Source: Cinclus cinclus
Taxonomy: Eukaryota; Chordata; Aves; Passeriformes; Cinclidae
Direction: 5' to 3'
NCBI RefSeq assembly: GCF_963662255.1
Contig: NC_085046.1
Span: 130,121,332 to 130,185,331 of the forward strand
Length of the DNA: 64,000 bases
Shown one piece after another: positions 27,664 through 37,687 of the stretch. The translations under genes and the position numbers were made by a program. A model generated the notes under the pieces. That model had not been told where the DNA came from, searched no databases, and saw only the letters and a list, made by a program, of their open reading frames with translations. Numbering within the stretch: the first letter of the stretch is position 1; every line of letters begins with the position of its first letter.

Positions 27664-28101
27664 AAGGTTTATTTGCGGTTTTTTAACTTGCATTCCATGA
27701 TTCTGGGATGTAGTGTTTTCATTAGGGAAGACAATGCTCCCCACTGGGCTTGCAAAATATTGCCACATGTCCCTCAGAGTCAAGAATCAGGTGGAGCAGG
27801 CACAGCAGTGACTAAGGAGGACAACTCACAACAAAAGGCAGAACACCACAGTCATCACAGTACAACTTCAGTGCTTGTGCAAACACTGCACCACAAAATA
27901 TCAGTATTTGTCACTCTGTTGAGGTGCTATCAGACAAAAAGAAATGTTCCATTCATGTTCAGTACCTGGTTCAGTTTCTTCAGCTGCCAGATGGTCTTTC
28001 TGTGCTCCACTGAGTTCCACTGTGTCACAGTGAAGCTCTCTTTTCAGACGTGGCTATCACTGCCTTGTAAACTTACAGCTTAGTAAAGTGACTCTCCTCC
28101 C

Positions 28102-28139
28102 TCCCCTGTTTTATACTGCATCCCCTGTTTTATACTGCA
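28102..28139. repeat. 19-bp tandem duplication
   Basis: Two identical copies of tcccctgttttatactgca lie head to tail. Confidence 0.95.
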
Positions 28140-29161
28140 AATGCCTCAGAGCTTGTGCAAAGCCTCTGCCTCCTAAGAAAAGCAGGCATGTCAGTCAGGG
28201 CACTTACAGGGCGAGCAGACTCATAAACAAATGGCACTTCTTTTCTGCCTGTGGTATTGGGGGTTTGAGAACAACTGAAAAATGAAAAAAGCAGGGACAA
28301 CCTCAGCTTTTGTTAGACTTCCAGTTAGAAAAGGCTGGCTACAGACTGGCAGGAACCAAGCATCATGAGACTGGCTACCTTCTGACATGGGGGAGGTAAG
28401 AGCAAGGAGTGTTTAGAAGGGTCCCTCTTCTGCAATGTTCTCGCCCAGTCAGTGTTTCTGTCAAATTGAGGCTGTACTCAGAGCATTTGGATAAATACCC
28501 AGGAATGAACGTAGCCTTTATGAATTTGTTTAAATCCATTATCTACTTCATTCTTATAAACTCGGTGATGTTCCGCAGTAGTCCCTTTCTAGTATTTAGT
28601 GAGCATGATGTGCAAAGCTATCTTTACTTATTTTAACGTATTTACTAACTGGCTTCAGTCAACAATTATGACAGTAGAAATGCCAGTACAGAAGGGTCTC
28701 AGCCACCTTTGGAAAGAAAAACAGGTCTTACCTATGTATCTTAAACTAACACAATAAGACTCCAGGATTTTCCAATCTATGTGGAAGAAAAGGAAATAGT
28801 CAAGAATGTACATTTGATTCTGGCCCCAGGGACAGAGGGAAACTTTCCAATAAGTATTAAGTTCAGACTAGAGTTCCACCTTCAGTGTAACAGATGGTTG
28901 TGTCCTCAAGTTCAAAGTGAATCCACCATATCCACCATGCCAATAAAACTACTGTCTTTGGTCCCGTAACTTCCTTTAGACACTATTCAGTATTTCATTA
29001 ACACTTGTAGATTTAGTAATTTTGGAGCAGTTCCACTTCTTCCAAAGGTGACAATGCATCTCAGATGCAGTGTTGTGCCTGCAGGACAGAGTGCCACATG
29101 TCCCCAGCAGTGTTAGCTCACTGTAGTGGTGGTGGGGCAGCCAACAGTGACTTGGCAGGGG

Positions 29162-29731
29162 ATGTTATCTGAGGACAAGGCTTCTCAGGGAGCAGCTTCC
29201 TACACTGAGTCACTCAGCAGGGTGGCAATAATTTCCCCATTCCCTCACAGTTCAGGTCACCCCAAACCCCAAGCAGGGTGTGTTGTCAAACACTGCACTT
29301 GCCACGTCTCCCCAGCCCTGAAGGGCACCTGTACCCACGCCGTGTTTTTACACAGCACCTTCTCATATTCCTTAAACAGCGTGGTACCATGTGTACCAAT
29401 AAAACAAGTCCTGTCTCTCACAGTCTCAGTCAGAAACACCAAACCCAAAGATAAGTTTAGCTTTTGTAGCATTGCCCTAGGGCAATATGAATCACTCATT
29501 CATCTCCCCACTCCAACACGAAATTCTTTCAAGCTTCCTTATGCTCCCAGCCCAGCCCACCTCAGCACTGGTCTTGCATTCTCTACAGTCCATGAAATGT
29601 CCACAAGGCAGTGTAAACAAAGTGTTGTTTTGTATTCGTTTGGTGTACTACCAGTGCATTCCAAAATGTGCTCTTATCTGACACATCACAGGCTCATTTT
29701 GTGCAAAAATGACATACCTGATTTCTTTTGA
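29162..29731 (+). other. Unassigned ORF, 189 codons from ATG
   Basis: From the ATG at 29162 the frame stays open for 189 residues. It is also open 12 codons upstream. Outside the CpG island and KCNS2 this is the longest open frame in the window. The translation is rich in Ser, Thr, His and Cys, with no signal peptide, membrane segment or domain I recognise. There is no Kozak-strong context (gggggatgttat) and no clear promoter. It could be a chance ORF, part of an unspliced non-coding transcript, or an unrecognised exon. A chance ORF is the most likely reading. Confidence 0.15.
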
Positions 29732-31939
29732 CATATATTTCGCCTCAGATTACACCAGTGATAGTGTGTCCACAGCAATTTTTTTCTGCATTTACTGCTG
29801 GGAAAGACAAAAATATTAGGTCAGTAACAAGAACTGCTTATATATCCGTACAGCAGAGTGTGCCCCTAGCAAAAACAAAACAAAAAAAAAAAATTGGGTG
29901 CTGGAAGCATTTTAGCCATATTAGCAAAATGCTAGGTCTGAGTCTATTAGCCCTAATTAGAGGAGTAGTTATATGAGACCAGTGAGAGTTGTATCCTTAT
30001 GCAGTTATATTGCTTTGCTGATTATCTCTAGTATCTCTTCATAAACCTTGCTGTGTTTTTAATGAGAAAATGCAACCTAGAAAAATGACCAGCAATTTTT
30101 CCAAGGTACAGATAAGATCAGAGATTGGTAAATAAGCAATGAGACTGCCTACCTTTTTTCTTAGCCAAGTGACTTAGAAGGTGAGAACAAGCTATAGAAG
30201 CTTGGAAATCCTCTAAATAGATCTCCACTTAGTTTGTTCTAAAGCAGCATTAAGGAAAAACATTTAATTTAAGAATGAGAAACAAAAGTAATTTATATTT
30301 TACAAATTTGCTGGAGATGTTTCTATATGTTTAAAGCCCCCACTAGCTTCTCAGAATAGAGCAGAGCTGGTGAAAACACACAGACATCACTTGAATGCAT
30401 TTCCAGCAGCAGCAGCTCACTATTCCTTGTAACGTTACTGAGGAATATGAGTTATTTTTGTTTTCCTAAGAGTGAGTGGGAAATTATAATAGAGAAATTT
30501 TGTGATTTATCCAAGCCCTGGGGAATGTGGTGGGGCACCCAACTCAAAAATTTTAAAGTGGTGGTTTCCCAGTCCTGTGTCCTGCCACCCCTTGCCCCAG
30601 GCATTAAAAACCTGTATAATTAGAACTCCCCAGTGAGTGGTTCGCCAGCAGAGCCCCGAGAGGAGGCAGCCGTCACGAACTAACACAACAGCTACACTGC
30701 CACGGGGAAGCAGGAGAGCTGCCTCTCTGGACACGAAACACCGCAGTTACAGGGAAATGGACAGGTTGCCACTGCATTTGCAAAGCCTCCTCCCTGCTAT
30801 GTGCAGTCTCTGTCGCCTGTGTGCCACCTCCTAGCAGGGGAAGAGCCGGAGGGACCGCGCTGAGAGGAGCAGCACTTTCCCTGGTCAGGAGAGCAACCTG
30901 GTGTCCGTAATTCCGTGTGGATTCAGTGTCCCCTGGGATGTCACCGGACTCGCAGTGACGCCTGCAGGGACACAGAGCCCTAACCCAGGGCATCTGCAGG
31001 AAAGGGGGGCAGGAGGAACTCACCAGCAGGAGAGCAAGGCAAGAGCACGCACCACCCAAGAAAAGGCGGGCGGGGACAGACACCATCTGTAGCATCACTG
31101 AAGCATGGATCGTCTGAAGCATCCCCGGGGGGCTGAGGGTGCTGTGGGTCCCCGCACACTGCTGTGGGAGTGTCCCCAGAGGTGTGGAGTCTTCGGCCAC
31201 ACAATGCACCAGCCTTGGTGGGGTGTGGTGGGGAGATCACTACACCTCAGGTAGGAAAGCTGAGCTTGGAGACCTGGCCAGTGGCATACACAAGGACTTA
31301 TTTGCCCCACGCAATATCTGCACTCAGTTTCCTGGGCTATTAAAGGGCTGATCTTTAATCCTGGGGACTCCTTGTAGATAGGGCTCACGTGTGGCTGGAT
31401 GTGGAATCTACAACCTCTCTCCCCCACCAAAGCTTTGAGGAATAAGCCGAAGGTGATGCATAGGGCTGGATTGCTCAGGGCTCTGACAGGGCTGGGGGAA
31501 GCAAGTGAGGAATCTTCATCCCCCTGCACACCCTAACCCTACAAAGCACTGACAGCAGTCCATTTCCAGGAACCGGACTTCAGAGGTGTGGGACCACGAG
31601 CGAGAGCTGGCAGGAGACGATGTGGGTTATCCCGGCACAAAGCACGTGTCTCGCAGCGTCTGTGCTCCGCACAGCCGGCCCTGCTCAGGGCGGGGTCAGG
31701 TGCACAGGGACTGCCACGATCAGGCTTCTCCCCGAGAAACTCGGCCTCACCCCGGGCTCAGCAACAGAGGGGAGATTTCTTCCCAGCCGCCTGCAGCGTG
31801 GGCAGGGGGCACTGCCATCGCTGACCACGTAGCTGGACGCTATTCCATGTGCTAGCACGAAAAGTCTACCCACCAAGAGCAGCAGCGCAAGGAGGTGCAG
31901 CCCTTCAGGACCATCCCTCCCGGAATGGCTGGCAGGGCT
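29732..31939. other. Upstream flank of the KCNS2 CpG island
   Basis: No gene is recognised. GC content rises from about 30.5 kb toward the island. Overlapping ORFs at 30.6-31.9 kb on both strands reflect that composition. The segment may contain proximal regulatory sequence for KCNS2. Confidence 0.5.
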
Positions 31940-32585
31940 GAGTGCGGAGGTCGGGGGTTCCCAGCCGCCGACTGAGGAGGCGGCGAGCAGCTTCAACACG
32001 GAGCTCCGCTCCCCTCGCACCCCGTTGCTCTGACAAGTGTCCCCGTATTCCCTGCTGTCAGTCTCCGCAGGGACCCTGCCCAGGCACCACAGCGAGGGCC
32101 CGCTGGCCGCGGGCGGGCGGGGCAGCGGCTCCCGCTCTCCCGGTCCCTTCCCGGCGGGGTGAGGGGGAGAGGGGCGGGGGGCACAGGGTCCGCGGGTGCT
32201 CGGAGCCGCCGCGGCCGCGGGTGGGCGTCCCCCGTCCCCCCCCCCGGGGAGCTTGTGCCTCTCGCAGCCGGCGTGAAGCAGGATCGCGGTGGGGAGGAAA
32301 CCCGAGTTTGCGGCGCCGCCGCCGCCGATGCGCGGGGGCAAGAGCGAGAGAGCGAGCGGAGGCACCTCCGGCGCTCCGGCTCCGCCGGGCCGCCCCTCCG
32401 CAGCCCCCGGCCGCCACCCACCCGCCCTGATCGCTGCCGGGGATCGGGCCGGGGGTAGGTGGGAGCGGCGGGGGCGGGCGGCAGCCGCGGGGGTCGTCGC
32501 CATGACGAGCGGGCGTGCCGCCGCCTCCCGCCGCTGAGCGGGGCGGCCGCTGTCCCTTCAGCACCGCTCGGGCCGCCGGGGCCGT

Positions 32586-32625
32586 CCTGCCCTGCCCTGC
32601 CCTGCCCTGCCCTGCCCTGCCCTGC
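32586..32625. repeat. (CCTGC)8 pentanucleotide repeat
   Basis: Eight exact CCTGC units lie inside the CpG island, where length variation could alter the KCNS2 leader or promoter. Confidence 0.95.
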
Positions 32626-32662
32626 CCGGCATCGGCACCCCCCCGGCACCTGCATCCACCGG

Positions 32663-32760
32663 CACCGGTACCCCTCCGGCACCGGTACCCCTCCGGCGCC
32701 GGCATCCCCGGCACCGGCACCACTCCGGCACCGGTACCACTCCGGCACCGGCAGCCCCGG
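32663..32760. repeat. GC-rich minisatellite, six units of 15-17 bp
   Basis: Tandem units of the type caccggtacccctccgg (17 bp) occur, with two shortened 15-bp units. It lies within the CpG island, just 3' of the CCTGC array. Unit length is not a multiple of three, which argues against a coding role. Confidence 0.9.
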
Positions 32761-32799
32761 CAGGGAGGCGAGCCCTGGCGGCCCCCGCGGGCGGCGGCG

Positions 32800-32844
32800 A
32801 TGGCGGGCGGGGGCCGGGGGCAGCAGGGGGGCCGCGGCCGCTGA
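32800..32844 (+). other. Possible upstream ORF, 14 codons
   Basis: The ATG at 32800 is in a good context (gcgATGg) and encodes 14 Gly/Arg-rich residues before TGA. It would lie in the KCNS2 leader if transcription starts upstream, and it fits completely in a first exon ending at the donor after 32852. Translation is not shown. Confidence 0.3.
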
Positions 32845-32980
32845 GGCACCAGGTAGGGCGGGCGCGGAGAGCCGCGGAGCCGGGCGGGGCGGGCTCCCCG
32901 CGGGTCGGAGCGGCGGGGGACGGGAGCCCGGGCGGCGGAGGGGGCTCCTCGTGTGGCGGGGCCGGGAGCCGCGGGAGGGA

Positions 32981-33017
32981 ATGAAAGGTCCGCGCAAGCC
33001 CCGGTGGCACAAAGGCT
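32981..33017 (+). other. First-exon part of a predicted spliced upstream ORF
   Basis: The ATG at 32981 has G at -3 and A at +4 and begins MKGPRKPRWHKG. If the donor GTGAGT at 33018 is joined to the acceptor before 33442, the frame continues for 13 more codons into the coding exon. It then stops at TGA 33480-33482, overlapping the KCNS2 ATG at 33479-33481 by two bases. Unspliced, the frame ends at TAA 33023-33025. The joined reading depends on the intron model and is a prediction. Confidence 0.35.
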
Positions 33018-33277
33018 GTGAGTAACGGGGGGTGGTGGGAGCGACAGCCGCAGCCCAGGTGAAGGGCGAGGGGAGGGACAGGAGACTGCAGAGAGAACAA
33101 AGGAGCCTCCCTCAAGGTCTCCAGTGGGAAAAAAAGAAAAGGGGGAAAAGGGGAGAAACAGGGGCAGAGGAGAAAAAGGGAGGGAAAGCAAGTGAACAGG
33201 GGGAAAAGAGAGGAAAAGGGGGGAGAGGGAAAGAAGAGAAGGAAAGAAAGAAGGAAAGAAGGAAGGAAAGAAAGAAA

Positions 33278-33376
<99 letters not shown>

Positions 33377-33441
33377 CATCAGTAGGTGAACATGCTGTAG
33401 ATTTGTTCATTCTACCAACTTTCTGTGTAATTGTATCCTAG
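33018..33441 (+). other. KCNS2: Predicted KCNS2 intron 1
   Basis: The predicted intron runs from a GTGAGT donor at 33018 to a CCTAG acceptor at 33440-33441. The acceptor is preceded by a T/C-rich stretch (ttgttcattctaccaac). The intron is short, about 424 bp, and is dominated by a purine-only tract. An alternative donor at 32853 would lengthen it to about 589 bp. Transcript data are needed to fix the 5' end. Confidence 0.5.
33198..33376 (+). repeat. 179-nt homopurine tract with (AAAG)25
   Basis: There is no pyrimidine on the + strand from 33198 to 33376. The last 100 nt (33277-33376) are 25 perfect AAAG units; before that come irregular GGAA/GAAA units. The tract ends 65 bp before the splice acceptor and 102 bp before the KCNS2 start codon. 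Long mirror-type purine runs can form triplex (H-DNA). Array length is probably polymorphic. Confidence 0.95.
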
Positions 33442-34912
33442 GTTTTCATTCCCTACCCACATTTGGAAGGAGCTCACTATGACAGGTCAGAGTCTGAGGG
33501 CTTTATCTGAAGCAAATTTTGAAGACAATGAGATCAGCATCAACGTTGGAGGCTTTAAGAAAAAGATGAGATCCAACACATTATTAAGGTTCCCCGAGAC
33601 CAGGCTGGGCAAATTGCTGAGCTGCCACTCAAAGGAGTCGATACTGGAGCTTTGTGATGACTATGATGACACCAAGAATGAATTTTATTTTGACAGGAAC
33701 CCCGAGCTCTTTCCTTACGTGCTGCATTTTTATAACACTGGCAAGCTCCATGTGATGGGCGAACTCTGTGTGTTTTCTTTCAGCCAGGAGATTGAATACT
33801 GGGGAATCAATGAATTCTTTATAGACTCCTGCTGCAGTTATAGCTACCATGGGAGGAAAATGGAGCCAGACCAAGAGAAATGGGAGGAACAAAGTGACCA
33901 GGAAAGTACGACATCTTCTTTCGATGAGATTTTGGCATTCTACAATGATGCCTCTAAATTTGACAAACAGCCCTTTGGAAACATCAGGAGGCAGCTCTGG
34001 CTTGCTTTGGATAATCCTGGGTACTCAGTTTTAAGCCGCATCTTCAGTGTCCTTTCAATAGTGGTGGTGCTGGGCTCCATTGTGACCATGTGCCTGAACA
34101 GCCTCCCAGATTTCCAGATTGTTGGCAGCAACGGGAATCCTGAGGAAGACCCTCGCTTTGAAATTGTGGAACATTTTGGTATTGCATGGTTCACTTTTGA
34201 ACTGGTGGCGAGATTTGCAGTAGCTCCTGACTTTTTAAAATTTTTCAAGCATGCCCTGAATTTGATTGACTTAATGTCTATCCTTCCATTTTATATTACA
34301 TTAATTGTCAACTTGGTGGTGGAAAGCAGTCCGACTTTAGCAAATTTAGGCAGAGTTGCACAAGTCCTGAGACTCATGAGGATCTTCCGCATATTAAAGC
34401 TTGCTAGACACTCCACAGGTCTCAGGTCTCTCGGAGCCACCCTGAAGTATAGCTACAGAGAGGTGGGGCTTCTTTTACTCTACCTCTCTGTTGGCATCTC
34501 CATTTTCTCAGTAGTGGCTTACACCATTGAGAAAGAAGATAATGAGGGGTTAGCCACCATCCCTGCTTGTTGGTGGTGGGCTACTGTTAGCATGACCACA
34601 GTTGGCTACGGGGATGTGGTGCCAGGGAGCACTGCTGGCAAGTTGACGGCATCTGCATGCATCCTAGCTGGTATCCTAGTGGTAGTGCTTCCCATTACAC
34701 TGATCTTTAATAAATTCTCCCATTTCTATAGGCGTCAGAAGCAGTTAGAGAGTGCCATGAGAAGCTGTGATTTTGGTGATGGCATGAAAGAAGTTCCATC
34801 TGTCAACTTAAGGGACTACTATGCTTATAAAGTTAAATCCCTTATGGCCAGTCTGACCAATATGAGCAGGAGTACCCCCAGTGAGCTGAGCCTGAATGAT
34901 TCACTGCATTAG
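33442..34912 (+). other. KCNS2: KCNS2 coding exon from acceptor to stop
   Basis: The exon begins after the CCTAG acceptor with 37 nt of leader and then contains the entire coding sequence. An in-frame TAA at 33428-33430 lies just upstream of the acceptor, so no longer coding start exists within this frame and exon. Confidence 0.7.
33479..34912 (+). CDS. KCNS2: Kv9.2, silent voltage-gated K+ channel alpha subunit
   Basis: The 477-residue product equals the length I know for mammalian Kv9.2 and is recognisably the same protein. In order it shows an N-terminal T1/BTB assembly domain (about 18-119, with NVGG at 22-25 and FDRNPELF at 71-78) and six membrane segments (S1 about 184-206, S2 228-250, S3 258-280, S4 290-312, S5 329-350, S6 390-413). 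S4 has basic residues R292, R298, R301, R304, K307 and R310. The selectivity filter is TTVGYGD (373-379). The S6 hinge reads P405-I-T rather than PxP, a hallmark of silent Kv subunits. Family knowledge: Kv9 subunits form no current alone but co-assemble with Kv2.1/Kv2.2 at the plasma membrane and change gating. ATG 33479 is the first in-frame ATG after the acceptor, with A at -3. The frame is intact with no break. Confidence 0.98.
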   Translation: MTGQSLRALSEANFEDNEISINVGGFKKKMRSNTLLRFPETRLGKLLSCHSKESILELCDDYDDTKNEFYFDRNPELFPYVLHFYNTGKLHVMGELCVFSFSQEIEYWGINEFFIDSCCSYSYHGRKMEPDQEKWEEQSDQESTTSSFDEILAFYNDASKFDKQPFGNIRRQLWLALDNPGYSVLSRIFSVLSIVVVLGSIVTMCLNSLPDFQIVGSNGNPEEDPRFEIVEHFGIAWFTFELVARFAVAPDFLKFFKHALNLIDLMSILPFYITLIVNLVVESSPTLANLGRVAQVLRLMRIFRILKLARHSTGLRSLGATLKYSYREVGLLLLYLSVGISIFSVVAYTIEKEDNEGLATIPACWWWATVSMTTVGYGDVVPGSTAGKLTASACILAGILVVVLPITLIFNKFSHFYRRQKQLESAMRSCDFGDGMKEVPSVNLRDYYAYKVKSLMASLTNMSRSTPSELSLNDSLH

Positions 34913-35223
34913 TGTACAAGTCTGACAGCAGTTTGCATGACAGCTATCAAGAGCTATGTTTATAAATGTTTTCCTATTTGTTTTTTTGTTTGTTTTTTTC
35001 CCCCTATAAGAAGAGTGTTGCTAACACTGCACTTTGCACTTGAGAAACTAAAGACATTTCTATTACAAGTTAACAGTTTGCACATTTTCATCCTGTTGCA
35101 GAAGGGTACTAAATGCTGACTTTTCCATACAAATGTTACCACTTCCATGACATTAGTGCTAGTGATGATCTGTTACTTTGTGCATTTTCTCATCTGAGCA
35201 GAGAAATGAATGTACCCAACTGG

Positions 35224-35229
35224 AATAAA
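35224..35229 (+). terminator. KCNS2: Candidate proximal poly(A) signal of KCNS2
   Basis: The canonical AATAAA lies about 310 nt after the stop codon. Use is not demonstrated. Confidence 0.4.
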
Positions 35230-37677
35230 AAATCTCAGCTGTGACATGAGTAATGAAAAAAATCACCTATCACCTATACTGGTGTCTTCCCATGCATTTT
35301 ACAAAGATTTGAAACAGCCACCTGTGAGTCACAGATACAGGAAAACTTCTACCTATATTGCTGACCAGTAATTCTGATCATCACTTGCCTGAAAACACCT
35401 GTAAGTTTGCTTACTCTTGAGTATGTGTGTTAAAATCTGGATGTTCTTGTTCTGAAATGTTATGTATAGTAATATTTTTCAGAATCTCTTGGGCATAGAC
35501 CTTCCTGTTTCCAAGATTAGATCAATTCTGAGCCCTCTGAAGAAGGCCACCCCTCATCTTCAGAGAGCTATACATTCAAAGACTCTATTTCCACAAGTGA
35601 CTCTAGGTATGGAGGCCCATGTAGAGCTCTCAGGTTCCCATTTCCAGAAGCGATCTGCTCACAGCTTGGTCCCAGTTCAGCTGAAAATGTATTGTATCAA
35701 TCCATCAAAATAGTTTGGAGATTAGACACATGAAGATTTGGGCTTTAAACAATTAGAAGCTCCAATGAAAATCTTGGATTTGGTTAATGAAGTGAAATAT
35801 TCCCACATGAACAGTACAGGCAGCATTTTAGGAATTGACATTCATATACTGCAAAAAGACTAATTATAAAGATGCCATATGTGATGCTGAGATATAAAAT
35901 CTAATTTTATCAGTAAAGCTTGAAAGCAGGTGTTGATGACAGACAATTCCATTAAAATTTCTGCCGAGGAATCTCTACAGAAAAAAAACATTTTCAATCT
36001 GAAAAAAACTCTCAATTTACAGTTAAGGGAGAGTATAAGGGCCTAAGAAGGGAACAGATAAAGAGCTTAATACTGCACTATCTGTGGGTAGATCCTCCTA
36101 CCTACTTCTGTAATGTAGTCAATTTAAATGCTTTCAAGGGCTGGCATGTACTTGTTTAAAAAAAAACATGAGAGAACAGATCATATGCAATTTCAAGAGT
36201 AATAATGAATCTGCATAGAGTTGTTTCTTGAGTGCTCAGTCTCCTCCCTTACACAACTGTACAGAGATCAAACACTTGTAGTTAACAGGCAGAAGCCACT
36301 GCTTCCTTCTTTTTACTTCTGTGCTGGAAAACAAACTACTAGCACTCAGAGGGCAGAACACTACTTCTTTTCAGATCCTACTGCTTTTCCATCCCATTCA
36401 TTACATGTAATGTTCCAATGAATTTTCTTGGTTAGTTTTACTTGTGAAGACTAGAGAGGTGCAGAAGTTAAATTCAAGCTAGTTAGAAGATAAATTAAAA
36501 TACTAAAGCTGAAATTGTCTTGTTTGGAAGACTGTGTTTTCAAACCATGGCAAAGGGTGGCTCAAACAACAAAATAAAGCAAATATGGTATGAATAGATA
36601 ATTGCCTCATTTAGGCTATTAGGGGTTGCAGCTTGGTCTGGATCTTTCGACGCTGTATCAGGTCCACCTAAAAAGCAGAAAGCTGAGCACCCAGGATGGG
36701 ATTTCTGTTTGCCCAGTGATCTAGGACAGAATACACAGTGTGAAATAACTTAACCCCCCACCCCATTCCCTTCAAACACCCTCCCTTCACATCAGTTAGT
36801 AGCTGATTTAGGCCATGAAGTGTGAGGGGGAAAGGTCCTTTCCAACCTCACCAATTTTCAACACAGCCTGCACAAGTTATAAGTCAACTGGCAAGCTATT
36901 GCTTGCTGTGCCTGAAATTGGAAATGCCATATACATGGTCCTGAAGGTAGACCTAGAAAACCTGAATTTGGTGTCCAAACTTGAACCATTTTGCTAAGGT
37001 TTACACTTCTGGATAGGGCTGGTTCAATTCAATTTATGCTGACTCCCAGGCATAAATTCAATACTCCTGCCCCTGATTCATATTGCACACGTGTAAACTA
37101 TGACACAACCACAGCTACCTAATACAGGGAGCAGCTGAGGTCACCTGTTGAACTGAAATACCAAGAAAGAAACAAGGGGAGGAAGAGGTGGGCCTGGGCA
37201 GCACATACCCTCCAGCCAGGGATGCAAATTCTCTCACTGATGCAAAGGACACTGCAAACTGTGTCTGTTGGCTGGAATTTTTGAAGAACTCAGCTGCAAG
37301 CAGTGGTTTTATCTCAGTTTCATAAACAGTAGATTTACAGACCTGAAAACCAGGGACTTTCAGAGCAGTTATTTGGTGAGACCTGTAGACTTGCCAAAGA
37401 GACACAAATTCCCTCAGCTGTTGCTAGTTTAACATTGCAAAGTTTGGATTTAACTTTGCAACACATCATTTCAGTAACCTATAGCTTATCTTATGTTCTA
37501 TATTCATTATTATTTGTAGGGTTGATGCTCTGTCATTTCTGCAAATATTGACTAGAACGTGTCCAAATTGCATTTTACTAAAGAAAATGAAATACCCAAG
37601 GAATTCCAACTTTTATTGTACTGGTTGAAAGGAATTTTCATTATTGCAGTTTTATACGAATGCTTTTGATCAAATAC

Positions 37678-37687
37678 AATAAATAAA
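37678..37687 (+). terminator. KCNS2: Candidate distal poly(A) signal pair of KCNS2
   Basis: Two AATAAA hexamers overlap by two bases (AATAAATAAA), followed by a T-rich stretch near 37702. This is a strong-looking site that would fit a long brain-type 3' UTR. Confidence 0.4.

Larger units (their letters stand above)
20803..29161. other. Intergenic DNA, no gene recognised
   Basis: This is AT-rich non-coding sequence. It contains simple repeats at 25371-25408 (CAAA-type) and 27647-27663 (G17), and a 19-bp tandem duplication at 28102-28139. ORFs are up to 136 codons (27673-28083) but overlap others and show no domain. Conserved non-coding elements could exist here but need an alignment. Confidence 0.55.
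31940..33050 (+). promoter_or_regulatory. KCNS2: CpG island and likely KCNS2 promoter/5' leader
   Basis: A sharp block of very GC-rich, CpG-dense DNA sits just upstream of the KCNS2 coding exon in otherwise AT-rich surroundings. It has no TATA box that I can see, which is usual for CpG-island promoters. Vertebrate KCNS2 has a non-coding first exon and the whole coding sequence in the next exon, so the first exon is expected here. Two candidate splice donors are visible: CAG|GTAGGG after 32852 and GCT|GTGAGT after 33017. ATG triplets at 32501, 32800 and 32981 would begin short upstream ORFs if transcribed. Long minus-strand open frames across the block result from the lack of stop codons in GC-rich DNA. 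Confidence 0.8.

Noticed and set aside
1..31900. Search for NIPAL2 exons, the expected upstream neighbour of KCNS2
   Set aside because: No frame resembling its transmembrane segments was found on either strand. It probably lies beyond the window start.
31685..33410. Very long - strand open frames (272 to 450 codons) across the CpG island
   Set aside because: They are Pro/Arg/Ala/Gly-rich in the island and then pure Ser/Leu/Phe repeats over the homopurine tract. Several frames are open at once, which is what stop-poor GC-rich DNA and tetranucleotide repeats produce.
33431..33478. N-terminal extension of Kv9.2 by 16 residues from a TTG
   Set aside because: It has no ATG, crosses the predicted splice acceptor, and would make the protein longer than its 477-residue orthologues. 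The ATG at 33479 gives the family length exactly.
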